64,000 nucleotides of DNA, taken from the NCBI RefSeq assembly GCF_000010805.1, contig NC_012522.1:6572001-6636000 (forward strand), given 5' to 3'. The notes below the pieces were generated by a model. The model did no database searches. It was not told the DNA's origin and saw only the letters and a program-made list of their open reading frames with translations. A program made the translations under genes and the position numbers. Shown piece by piece: positions 40,858-48,567 of the stretch (within the stretch, counting starts at the first letter, position 1; each line of letters opens with the position of its first letter). Source of the DNA: Rhodococcus opacus B4 (GTDB taxonomy: Bacteria; Actinomycetota; Actinomycetes; Mycobacteriales; Mycobacteriaceae).

Positions 40858-42368
40858 CCGCCGGTGGTGCGCTCACCCGAACGCCGGGTGTTCGCTCCGC
40901 CGAGACCGCCGACCGTGCCCCACTCGGCGGCGAGGGCGGTCGCGTGGACCTCGTCCTCCTCGTCGTCGGACGGGGTGCGGGTGGTGCGGGTGATCCCGAA
41001 GAACGGCAGCAGCCCGGCGAGGGCGGCCGCGCCCGCGCCGACGGCGAACGCGATCACGTACGCCGATTCGGTCGGGACGTCCGTTCCGTCGATGGTGATG
41101 CCGGCGAGCAGAGTCGCGAGCAGTGCACTGGCGAACGAACTGCCCACGGACCGGGCGATGGAGTTGATGCTGTTCGCCACGCCGGTCTCGTCCTGCCGGA
41201 CCTCGGCCACGAGCAGCGACGGCAGCGACGCGTAGGCGAGGCTGATGTACGTGTTGATCAGCACGATCGCCGCGATGACTTCCCACGTGTGGTCGTGGGC
41301 GAGGATGAACACGAAGAAACCGCCGACCCCGACGACGCTCGCGGCGATCAGGACGGCGCGGGAACCGAAGCGATGGATGATTCTTCCGCTCAGGATCGAC
41401 GCGAGGACGCCGCTGATCGCGCCCGGCAGCAGGTACACGGTGCTGGCCTCGAGGACGGTGGCCCCGAAGCCGTACCCGGCGACCGCGCGCGGCGTCTGGA
41501 CGAAATACGAGCTGCCCAGGAACATCACGAACATCGACATTCCGACCACCAGGGCGGACAGATGGGTGACCAGGACGGGTGGGTCGGTCAGCAGCCGTGG
41601 CGCGACGAGTGGGTCGGTGACCCTGCGTTCGTAGAGGAACCAGCCGATCAGGACCAGGATCCCGGCGACTCCGCTGCCGATCGTGATTGGAGACGTCCAG
41701 CCCCAGGTGCCGCCCTCGGCGAGCGGGAGCAGAACGAGGACCAGGCCGGCGGCGAGAGCGACAGCGCCGACCCAGTCGATGGAACCCGTTCCGGCGCGTG
41801 GGCGGCGGGGGATGGCGATCCAGGCGAGGACGAGTCCGGCCGCGGTGATGGCCGAGGAGAGCCAGAAGACACGGTGGAAGTCGGCGCCGTCGGAGACCAG
41901 CACTCCGGTGAGGACGATGCCGAAACAGCCGCCGAACCCGAGGGTGCCGGAGAAGATTCCCATCGCGCCGGTCAGCTTCTCGGCCGGAAGTTCGTCCCGC
42001 AGCACCGCGATGCCGATGGGGAACAGTGCGAACGACACACCCTGGAGCACACGGGCGAAGATCAGCACCCCCACGGACGTCGACACCGCACCGATCAGCG
42101 ACCCCAGCAGCACGACCACGAGCACCCCGAGCAGGACCGGCCGTTTGCCACGGAGGTCGGCGAGGCGGCCGAGGACCGGTGTCGCGGTCGCCGCCGCGAG
42201 GAGGTTCGCGGTGAGGAGCCAGCCGACAGCGGTGGGGCCGACGTCGAGTTGCGCGCCGATGGTCCCGACGATCGGCACCACCAGTGTCTGCAGAACGGCG
42301 ACATTCATCACGACGAAGCACATGACGGGCAGAAGAGCCCTGGCGGCGGTTGTCGATCCGGCGGCCAT
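40827..42368 (-). CDS. MFS drug-exporter-like transporter (14-helix DHA2 type)
   Basis: A 513-residue major-facilitator protein with about fourteen hydrophobic segments and the motif A loop GRLADLRGKRPVLLG after TM2, plus ARVLQGVSFALFPIG in TM4-5 as in EmrB/QacA-type exporters. The C terminus is hydrophilic. ATG 42368 is chosen because AGGAGG lies five to ten bases upstream; the frame continues beyond with no similarity. It is the first of five genes that separate sugC from corA, which are adjacent in M. tuberculosis. Substrate unknown. Confidence 0.88.
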   Translation of the reverse strand: MAAGSTTAARALLPVMCFVVMNVAVLQTLVVPIVGTIGAQLDVGPTAVGWLLTANLLAAATATPVLGRLADLRGKRPVLLGVLVVVLLGSLIGAVSTSVGVLIFARVLQGVSFALFPIGIAVLRDELPAEKLTGAMGIFSGTLGFGGCFGIVLTGVLVSDGADFHRVFWLSSAITAAGLVLAWIAIPRRPRAGTGSIDWVGAVALAAGLVLVLLPLAEGGTWGWTSPITIGSGVAGILVLIGWFLYERRVTDPLVAPRLLTDPPVLVTHLSALVVGMSMFVMFLGSSYFVQTPRAVAGYGFGATVLEASTVYLLPGAISGVLASILSGRIIHRFGSRAVLIAASVVGVGGFFVFILAHDHTWEVIAAIVLINTYISLAYASLPSLLVAEVRQDETGVANSINSIARSVGSSFASALLATLLAGITIDGTDVPTESAYVIAFAVGAGAAALAGLLPFFGITRTTRTPSDDEEDEVHATALAAEWGTVGGLGGANTRRSGERTTGGQRVRFAPEF

Positions 42369-42442
42369 GGGGTCCTCCTGCGGGGTCGGTGAACGGGCGT
42401 AAACCAACACGGTACTGGGGCTAACTAACGAAGGGTTGCAGG

Positions 42443-43549
42443 GTGGGGTCTGAACGCATGTCGAATCGAGCGCTGGGCCGGGCGACGCTGGCCAGGCAAT
42501 CGCTGCTGAGCCGTTCGGACCTGTCCGCGTTCGACATGATCGAGCGCCTCTGCGGACTGCAGGCCCAGGCGCCGGCACCGCCGTACTTCGCGCTGTGGGC
42601 GCGGCTGACACGGTTCCGCGCCGAATCGCTGTCGGAGCTCATCGAGAACCGCGCGGTGGTGCGGATCGTCGCGATGCGCGGGACGGTCTTCGCGTTGTCC
42701 GCCTCGGACGCCCTCTCGTTCCGTCCGCTGGCGCAACCGCTGCTCGACCGGGACCTCCACACCAACACGCAGTACCGGTCGAGTCTCGACGGAATCGACT
42801 TGGGCGCCCTCGCGGCCGCGGGACGCGAACTGGTGCGCGACCAACCCCGCACCCAGTCGCAGATGCGGCCGCTCCTCGAGCAGCGGTTCCCCGGGCGCGA
42901 CGGTGCCGCGCTCGCCCACGGGGTGCGGGGACTGGTCCCGATGGTCCAGGTGCCGCCGCGTGGGCTGTGGGGCAGGTCGGGGCAGCCGGCGCTGGCGACC
43001 CTGGAGTCGTGGGTGGGCCGTCCACTGTCCGAGGCGCCGTCCATCGACTCGATGCTGCTCCGCTACCTCGCCGCGTTCGGCCCCGCGAGCGCCCGCGACG
43101 CCCAGGCCTGGTCGGGGCTGACCCGGCTCGGTGAGGTCCTGGACCGGCTGCGGCCCGGCCTCCGGGTGTTCGCGGGGGAGTCGGGGCCGGAACTGTTCGA
43201 CCTTCCCGACGCACCCCGGCCGGACCCGGGCACCCCGGCCCCCGTCCGCATCCTCGCGCCGTTCGACAACGTGCTGCTCTCGCACGCGGACCGCGGGCGC
43301 CTCCTCGACGACGACGTGCGGAAGAATATCTTCACGCAGAACGGCATAGTCAAACCGGCCGTGCTCGTGAACGGCAGGGTCGCGGCGTTCACCACGACGG
43401 TGGTCGAGAAGTCCCGTGCGGTACTCGACGTGGAGCCGCTGGCGACCATCGCGAAGACGCAGCGCACGGCGATCGAGGCTGAGGGCAGGCGACTGCTGAG
43501 GTTCGCGCACCCCGAGTTGCCCGAACACACCGTGCGGTTCATGAGCTAG
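42443..43549 (+). CDS. Winged-helix DNA-binding domain protein (HTH_42/AlkZ-like family)
   Basis: A 368-residue protein of the winged-helix family whose studied members include the DNA glycosylase AlkZ (YcaQ-like) that excises alkylated or crosslinked bases. Visible family elements are ATLARQSLLSRSDLSAFDMIERLCGLQAQAP at the start (R-Q-x-L...L-x-G-L-Q-A-Q), RGTVFALSASDAL, and FDNVLLSHADRGRLL late in the protein. The catalytic Q-x-Q/D glycosylase motif is suggested by LQAQ but not proven. GTG 42443 has AAGGG upstream; ATG 42458 is five codons later and may be the true start. It converges with the ParB-fold gene, overlapping by 11 bases. Confidence 0.72.
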   Translation: MGSERMSNRALGRATLARQSLLSRSDLSAFDMIERLCGLQAQAPAPPYFALWARLTRFRAESLSELIENRAVVRIVAMRGTVFALSASDALSFRPLAQPLLDRDLHTNTQYRSSLDGIDLGALAAAGRELVRDQPRTQSQMRPLLEQRFPGRDGAALAHGVRGLVPMVQVPPRGLWGRSGQPALATLESWVGRPLSEAPSIDSMLLRYLAAFGPASARDAQAWSGLTRLGEVLDRLRPGLRVFAGESGPELFDLPDAPRPDPGTPAPVRILAPFDNVLLSHADRGRLLDDDVRKNIFTQNGIVKPAVLVNGRVAAFTTTVVEKSRAVLDVEPLATIAKTQRTAIEAEGRRLLRFAHPELPEHTVRFMS

Positions 43550-44405
43550 CCGGTTTGTGCCTTCGCGGTGCGAGGTGACTGAGCTCGGCGATGATCTCGT
43601 CGTTCCAGACGTGTTGGCGCACAAGGCGGTACCGCTCCCGCGCCACCCACAGATAGGCCTCGGCGTCGGTGTGATCGGGCAGCATCCCGGCCGCCCGCAG
43701 CATCCGGACCACCGGCAGGTACTCCTCACCGAACCAGCGCCGGGCGACGGTCTCACGACTGAGGAATTCGCCCACCTCCTGCATGAGCCGGAATCCCCAG
43801 GCCTCGACGCTCTGGCTGATCTCGGCGTACTCCCACGGATCGGTGACGACCACGGCCGCCCGCTGCGGCCCGCTCAGCGGCACCCGCGTGAGGAACAGGC
43901 GGCGGTGGTCCTTGATCACCAGGTCGCCGCGCTGTGCGATCCCGTCCGGGGAGATCTTGGTCTGGATCTCGGTGACGTAGGCGTCGATCGTGCTCCAGTG
44001 CATCGCGTACGCGATGGAGACGCGGTGGTGGCCGTCGCTGACGAAGTGCATCGACCCGATCCGGTACACCTGGATCGGTGGCACCGACTCGCCCCGGCGC
44101 TGCGCGGCGGCCAGCCGCTGCCAGCGCTCGCGCACCCGGGTGGACGTGGGCCGGAAGAACCGGTCGAAATCGCGCGTGCGGTCGACGCTGCCGACGATGG
44201 AATTGACGGGGATCACCTGCAGTCCGAGCGACCGTTCCCCGACCCGGCCGACGGCCGCGACCACCTCGTCGAACGGCAGGATCTCGTTGACGTCGTCCGG
44301 TTCCCGGCGCAGCCAGCTGACCAGGCGCGACAACTCGGCGCGGCGACGCTGACGGGTGAAGTCGTTCTCCGCGTCGGCGGCGGGAAACCCGGTGTCACGT
44401 GCCAT
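43539..44405 (-). CDS. ParB/sulfiredoxin-fold protein (orphan)
   Basis: A 288-residue protein annotated in relatives as ParB-like. The fold signature is SLGLQVIPVNSIVGSVDR followed by PPIQVYRIGSMHFVSDGHHRVSIAYA. The phosphate box reads DGHHR, as in the sulfiredoxin/ParB-nuclease branch, not the GERRxR CTP-binding box of chromosome-partitioning ParB, and no parS-type helix-turn-helix is obvious. I therefore do not call it a partitioning protein. ATG 44405 lies inside the end of the metallophosphoesterase gene (11-base overlap), so the two are translationally coupled. The rest (150-288) is a helical region of unknown role. It is interesting because nucleic-acid or nucleotide phosphate chemistry could be shared with the partner. 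Confidence 0.72.
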   Translation of the reverse strand: MARDTGFPAADAENDFTRQRRRAELSRLVSWLRREPDDVNEILPFDEVVAAVGRVGERSLGLQVIPVNSIVGSVDRTRDFDRFFRPTSTRVRERWQRLAAAQRRGESVPPIQVYRIGSMHFVSDGHHRVSIAYAMHWSTIDAYVTEIQTKISPDGIAQRGDLVIKDHRRLFLTRVPLSGPQRAAVVVTDPWEYAEISQSVEAWGFRLMQEVGEFLSRETVARRWFGEEYLPVVRMLRAAGMLPDHTDAEAYLWVARERYRLVRQHVWNDEIIAELSHLAPRRHKPASS

Positions 44406-45090
44406 GCCGGCGCCTGACGATGCTCGGTTCGGCGCCCGGCGACAACTCCATCAGGGTGAAACCCACCGTGTTGATGACCGTCGTCGCGCCGAGCGTGCGA
44501 TCCTCGGCCGCCCGGCCGTACGGGTGCACATGCCCGTGGATCATGACGCGGGCCTGCAACCTGCCCGCCAGATTCTCGAAGCATTCGAAACCTCGGTGCG
44601 GCGGATCCTCCTGGTCGCCGACTCCCCGCGGCGGGCTGTGCGTGAGCAGCACGTCGACGCCGGACACCCCGGAGCGGCGCGCGTGCCACGCGCTCGTCAG
44701 CGCGAGGTTGCGCGCCCGCCGCCGCTGCTGCCGTTCGGTCCACTGATTGGGGCCGTCGTTGTAGCGGATGGATCCGCCGAGGCCGGCGATGCGCAGGCCC
44801 GCGATCCGCACGATCCGGCCGTCTGCGTTGACCGCACCGCACGGACCCGGCCACGCCGAGGGCAGTCCCGCCCGCATCCACCCGACCCGTCCCGCGGAAT
44901 AGCCGGACAGGTCGGCGTCGTGGTTGCCCGGCACGAAGACGCACGGCGCGTCGAGGGCGTCGATCAGGTATTCCAGATAATCGAACGGGAGGTCGCCCGC
45001 ACCGAGGATCAGGTCGACGTCCATGGCGCGCACCTGCGAACTCCACAGCGACTCGATCGTCTCGTCGGACACTGCGAGTACCGAGACCAT
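44395..45090 (-). CDS. Calcineurin-like metallophosphoesterase with altered first motif
   Basis: A 231-residue dimetal phosphoesterase. Motifs II-V are present: GAGDLP (Asp33), GNHD (55-58), LTHSPPRG and the C-terminal HGHVHPYG. The first motif, normally D-x-H, is S-D-E-T (Asp9-Glu10-Thr11), so the histidine ligand is missing. That may change the metal set or the substrate; a sequencing error is unlikely because no neighbouring frame restores it. The start ATG has TAGCGT six bases upstream (leaderless). It overlaps the ParB-fold gene, with which it forms a two-gene unit. Confidence 0.82.
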   Translation of the reverse strand: MVSVLAVSDETIESLWSSQVRAMDVDLILGAGDLPFDYLEYLIDALDAPCVFVPGNHDADLSGYSAGRVGWMRAGLPSAWPGPCGAVNADGRIVRIAGLRIAGLGGSIRYNDGPNQWTERQQRRRARNLALTSAWHARRSGVSGVDVLLTHSPPRGVGDQEDPPHRGFECFENLAGRLQARVMIHGHVHPYGRAAEDRTLGATTVINTVGFTLMELSPGAEPSIVRRRHGT

Positions 45091-45102
45091 GCTCCGACGC
45101 TA
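45091..45102 (-). promoter_or_regulatory. Leaderless promoter -10 box of the metallophosphoesterase
   Basis: Minus-strand TAGCGT (45102-45097), six bases, then ATG at 45090; the only recognisable promoter for the two-gene unit. Confidence 0.5.
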
Positions 45103-45155
45103 CCGGCTCGAGAGGCCGGAGGACGGGTGAGCGGCTTCGGTGGTTTGATGGCGGG

Positions 45156-45743
45156 GTGACTGACAGCGTTGTGGCCTCCGTTCGCGCGCACCTGCTGGGG
45201 CAGATCGGGGGACCGGAACCGACTGCGGCCTCGGTGACGTTCCTGGGGGTCGAGCCGCTGGACGTGCTGCGGTTCGTGCCCGACGACGAGGATCTGGTCC
45301 GCTACGTGACCCTGGGGTGCTCCCGGCACCCGATGGGCGACCCCGGCGAACTGGTGGCCGACCCCCTCCGCGGGCCCCGTGCCGAACTGATCCTCACCCT
45401 GCGCGGCGGCGCCGGGGTGGCGTCGGGAGTCGCGCGCACCCTGGCGGTGCTGGCGGCGGCGCCGTCGGTGGAAGGTGTGGTTCTCGTGGAGGACGCGCTG
45501 CTCGACCTGGGCGAGCCGCTGTGGAAGGACGCACCGTTCACCGCCGTGCTGCTCGGTGAATCGACCATCCCCGACCTCCCGCTGCCCGAACCCGCGGAGG
45601 CCGTGCGGTTCCTCGCGGTCGTGCCGCTCACCGGCACCGAGGCGGCGTGGGTCAGGTTGCGCGGCGCCGGCGCGCTCCGCGAGGCCTGGGCGGAGGCGGG
45701 CATCGACGTCCGCGATCCGCACCGCGGCGCCGCCACTCTCTAG
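45156..45743 (+). CDS. SUFU (suppressor of fused) domain-like protein
   Basis: A 195-residue soluble protein resembling bacterial SUFU-domain proteins, with RYVTLGCSRHPMGDPG, AELILTLRGG and VRFLAVVPLTGTEAAWVRLRG. In animals SUFU binds transcription factors of the Hedgehog pathway; in bacteria the domain is often linked to toxin immunity or to unknown roles, and nothing here decides. It is divergent from the metallophosphoesterase and ends four bases past the corA stop, tail-to-tail. Identification is by pattern, not by alignment. Confidence 0.65.
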   Translation: MTDSVVASVRAHLLGQIGGPEPTAASVTFLGVEPLDVLRFVPDDEDLVRYVTLGCSRHPMGDPGELVADPLRGPRAELILTLRGGAGVASGVARTLAVLAAAPSVEGVVLVEDALLDLGEPLWKDAPFTAVLLGESTIPDLPLPEPAEAVRFLAVVPLTGTEAAWVRLRGAGALREAWAEAGIDVRDPHRGAATL

Positions 45744-46831
45744 AGCCAGTTGTTCCGGCGGAACGTGACGAACAGGCCCACCGCCACCGACGCGATCACG
45801 AAGACCACGCCGTGATAGCCGTACTGCCAGTGGAGTTCGGGCATGTTGTCGAAGTTCATGCCGTAGATGCCCGCGATCATCGTCGGCACGGCCGCGATGG
45901 CCACCCACGCCGAGATCTTGCGCATGTCGGTGTTCTGCTGCACGGCGACCTTCGCGAGCGCGGCGTCGACGAGTGAGCTGAGCACCTCGTCGTATTCGGC
46001 GATCCGCTCGGCGACGGTGGTGTGGTGGTCGAGGACGTCGCGGAAGTAGCGGCGGATCTCCTTCGGCACCGGATTGCCCGGCGACCGCGTCAGCCGGAGC
46101 AACGGATTGGACAGCGGGTTCACCGACTTGCGGAGTTCGACGATCTCACGCTTGAGCAGATAGATGTGTTCGACCGCGACGCTGCTGCGCGGACTGAACA
46201 CCGCCTCCTCCATGCTGTCGACGTCTTCCTCGATGGCCTGGGTGACCTCGAGATAGGTGTCCACCACGTGGTCCGCGACCGCGTGCAGCACCGCGTACGG
46301 GCCGAGGGCGAGTCGCTCCCGGTTCGCCTCCAGCCCGTGCCGGACGTTCGACAGCGGGGAATGGTCACCGTGTCGCACGGTGATGACGAAGTCGGCGCCC
46401 ACGAAGACCATGATCTCGCCGGTCTCCACGATCTCGCTGGCCGTGGCCACCGACTCGTGCGGCACGTAGTTGACCGTCCGCAGCACCAGGAACAGCACGT
46501 CGTCGTAGCGCTCGAGCTTCGGCCGCTGGTGGGCGTGGACGGCGTCCTCGACCATCAGTTCGTGCAGCCCGAACGTCTCGGACACGCTCTCCATCTGCCC
46601 CTCGTCGGGGGCGAGCAGCCCGACCCACACGAACCCCTGACCCCGCTTGCGGACCTCGGCCATCGCCGCCTGGTGCGTGTACTTGCCGGGGAGCCTCGTG
46701 CCGTCGACGTACACGCCGCAGTCCACGATGGCCCGCGCGGTCGGGATGCGGATCCTGGAACCCGGGTCCTTCTCGCCGTCGCGCTGATCCTTGTCGCTGC
46801 CGCGCCGGGGGAGCGAGGGCACAGACGGCAC
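45740..46831 (-). CDS. corA: CorA-type magnesium and cobalt transporter
   Basis: A 363-residue Mg/Co channel that works as a pentamer. The selectivity motif GMN lies at 324-326 between the two C-terminal membrane helices (AVPTMIAGIYGMNFDNMPE, then VVFVIASVAVGLFVTF), and the large cytoplasmic domain precedes it. The N-terminal 40 residues are charged and may regulate opening. GTG 46831 has GAAGGGAGG upstream. M. tuberculosis has corA (Rv1239c) directly after sugC; here five genes intervene. Confidence 0.94.
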   Translation of the reverse strand: MPSVPSLPRRGSDKDQRDGEKDPGSRIRIPTARAIVDCGVYVDGTRLPGKYTHQAAMAEVRKRGQGFVWVGLLAPDEGQMESVSETFGLHELMVEDAVHAHQRPKLERYDDVLFLVLRTVNYVPHESVATASEIVETGEIMVFVGADFVITVRHGDHSPLSNVRHGLEANRERLALGPYAVLHAVADHVVDTYLEVTQAIEEDVDSMEEAVFSPRSSVAVEHIYLLKREIVELRKSVNPLSNPLLRLTRSPGNPVPKEIRRYFRDVLDHHTTVAERIAEYDEVLSSLVDAALAKVAVQQNTDMRKISAWVAIAAVPTMIAGIYGMNFDNMPELHWQYGYHGVVFVIASVAVGLFVTFRRNNWL

Positions 46832-46978
46832 GGGGCCCTCCCTTCACCGTCGAGTCGGAAACGCTGCCGGTGAATCGTACGTCAGCGCCGGGTCCGGACC
46901 GGGCGGCGTCGCACGACACGCCAGGCCTCCGGGCCGCACGCTCGGACCCCGTGCGGCGACACCTGACAGACTGGTCTG

Positions 46979-47833
46979 GTGCTCATCGATCTCCACACCC
47001 ATTCGACGGCGTCCGACGGAACCGACAGCCCTGCCGACCTGGTGCGCGCCGCGGGGGCGGCGGGACTCGACATCGTGGCGATCACCGATCACGACACGAC
47101 CGCGGGGTGGGCGGAGGCGGTTGCGGCGCTGCCGAAGGGGCTCGCATTGGTGCGGGGCATGGAGATGTCCTGTGAAGGGCGAGGCGAGGACGGACGCCCG
47201 GTCGCCGTGCACCTCCTCGCCTACCTGTTCGATCCCGCGCACGCGGCGTTCGCACGGGAACGGGAGCGCCTCCGGAACGAGCGGATCGTCCGTATCCGCG
47301 CCATGGCGGAGCTGATGATGGAGGACGGCCTCCCCATCGACGCCGACGAGGTGCTCGCCGAGGCGGGACCGGCGGCCGGGCGCCCGCATCTGGCGAGGGC
47401 GCTCATGCGTGCAGGGGTGGTCGGCAGCGTCGGTGAAGCCTTCGTGGACCTCCTGGCCCCGCGCGGCCGGTACTTCGTCGACAAATCGGACACCCCGCTC
47501 GACGAGGCCGTGCAGCTGGTGGCGGAGGCCGGCGGGGTGAGCGTCCTCGCTCACGGCCGGGCCCGCACGAGGGGACGGCTGCTGTCGCTCGATCACGTCC
47601 GTGACCTGGCGGGATCCGGTCTGCACGGGGTCGAGGTGCATCACCCCGACCACTCGCCGGAAGACGCGAGGGTGCTGCAGGCCCTCGCCGACGAGCTCGG
47701 CCTGGTCGTCACCGGCTCCTCCGACTATCACGGGACGAACAAGGCCATCCGGCTCGGCGAGTTCACGACGGACGCCGACGAGTTCGACACACTCGTATCG
47801 AAAGCATCCGGGGTGCAGGTGGTTTCGGTATGA
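46979..47833 (+). CDS. PHP-domain phosphoesterase (RNase AM-like)
   Basis: A 284-residue member of the polymerase and histidinol phosphatase family, trimetal phosphoesterases; the close E. coli relative YciV (RNase AM) is a 5'-3' exonuclease/nucleotide phosphatase. The four PHP motifs are visible: DLHTHSTASDG (His6, His8), AITDHDT, GVSVLAHGRA and VHHPDHS, with TGSSDYHG near the C terminus. GTG 46979 has CAGACT six bases upstream as a possible weak -10. The stop overlaps the next ATG (ATGA), linking it to the small membrane protein. Confidence 0.85.
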   Translation: MLIDLHTHSTASDGTDSPADLVRAAGAAGLDIVAITDHDTTAGWAEAVAALPKGLALVRGMEMSCEGRGEDGRPVAVHLLAYLFDPAHAAFARERERLRNERIVRIRAMAELMMEDGLPIDADEVLAEAGPAAGRPHLARALMRAGVVGSVGEAFVDLLAPRGRYFVDKSDTPLDEAVQLVAEAGGVSVLAHGRARTRGRLLSLDHVRDLAGSGLHGVEVHHPDHSPEDARVLQALADELGLVVTGSSDYHGTNKAIRLGEFTTDADEFDTLVSKASGVQVVSV

Positions 47834-48189
47834 ACACGCACGAGTCCGAGCGGTACGACCCGTACGCTCCCGTCGTCCCGAGGACGGTGGCGCCCACCGG
47901 ACCGCGACGCAGCCCGCTCCCGGTCCGCGCGCTGCGCGCCCTCAGCGGAGCCGTCGCCGCCGGCGTGGTGATCCTCTGCCTCGTCGTGATCGGCTCCGCC
48001 TACGTCGGCGGCGGCCGGGGCTTCCCGGGCCCCGGGGCGATCTCGATCACCGCCCACGTGGTTGCGTCCGTGTTCGTGATCGTGGCGCAGCGGATCGCGG
48101 ACCGACGCGAGGGACTCGCCGCAGTGCTCGCGTCCGTGGCCGTCCTCGCGGCGGCGGCGCTTCTGCTGGCCACCCAGTGGTGGGGTTGA
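47830..48189 (+). CDS. Small membrane protein of unknown function
   Basis: A 119-residue protein with a hydrophilic N terminus (about 35 residues, Pro/Arg rich) and three membrane helices (about 38-58, 68-86, 95-115). I do not recognise a family. Its ATG overlaps the PHP gene stop by four bases, so the pair is co-translated; it may anchor or regulate its partner. Confidence 0.68.
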   Translation: MNTHESERYDPYAPVVPRTVAPTGPRRSPLPVRALRALSGAVAAGVVILCLVVIGSAYVGGGRGFPGPGAISITAHVVASVFVIVAQRIADRREGLAAVLASVAVLAAAALLLATQWWG

Positions 48190-48567
48190 GGACCGCTCGG
48201 CCCGATACGTGAAACCGGCTCTCACAGTGACCCGCGAGTAACTTGTTCTCACAGGTAGAGGCCCGAAAACGTGAGACATCTGACTGTCGTCGCAATTTGA
48301 TTGTGCATCGAACTTCGTGCCAGACTTAGCATCACTCCGACGTCGGCGCCACCGCCCTTCGGCGGGGGTTTTATGGCAGCGTTGCCAGGGGCTCACCCGC
48401 CCAGTGCCATGACGCTTCGGACGTTCTGCGGCCATCGTGATCGCGCACCCCGGAAGCTTCACCCCAGTTGTCGTTCGTGGAGTAGCTGTGAGGATCAGCG
48501 CCGATCCGCACGGTTACTTCTCAGTAACCCGGCCCCGAGTGAGCCTGGACTTATCAGGAGTGTCATC
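48190..48567 (+). promoter_or_regulatory. Structured leader of malic enzyme
   Basis: The 378 bases contain no gene I can support. They hold (i) a CCGCC-CTTC-GGCGG hairpin (48352-48365) followed by GG and four T (48366-48371), the form of an intrinsic terminator in the sense of the malic enzyme gene, and (ii) an 18-bp perfect palindrome GGTTACT-TCTC-AGTAACC (48512-48529), 38 bases before the GTG. The hairpin may end the upstream transcript or attenuate malic enzyme; the palindrome looks like an operator. Confidence 0.55.
48352..48371 (+). terminator. Intrinsic-terminator-like hairpin
   Basis: Five-bp GC stem with CTTC loop, then GGTTTT. It lies 163 bases after the stop of the small membrane protein and 197 bases before malic enzyme. 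Confidence 0.55.

Noticed and set aside
43539..44405. Chromosome-partitioning ParB
   Set aside because: No ParA partner, no parS helix-turn-helix that I can see, and the box is DGHHR rather than GERRxR.
48235..48260. Resemblance of GAGTAACTTGTTCTCAC to the GTGAGTACTTGT stem at 18529
   Set aside because: The match is partial and lacks the complementary arm, so it is not a copy of that hairpin.
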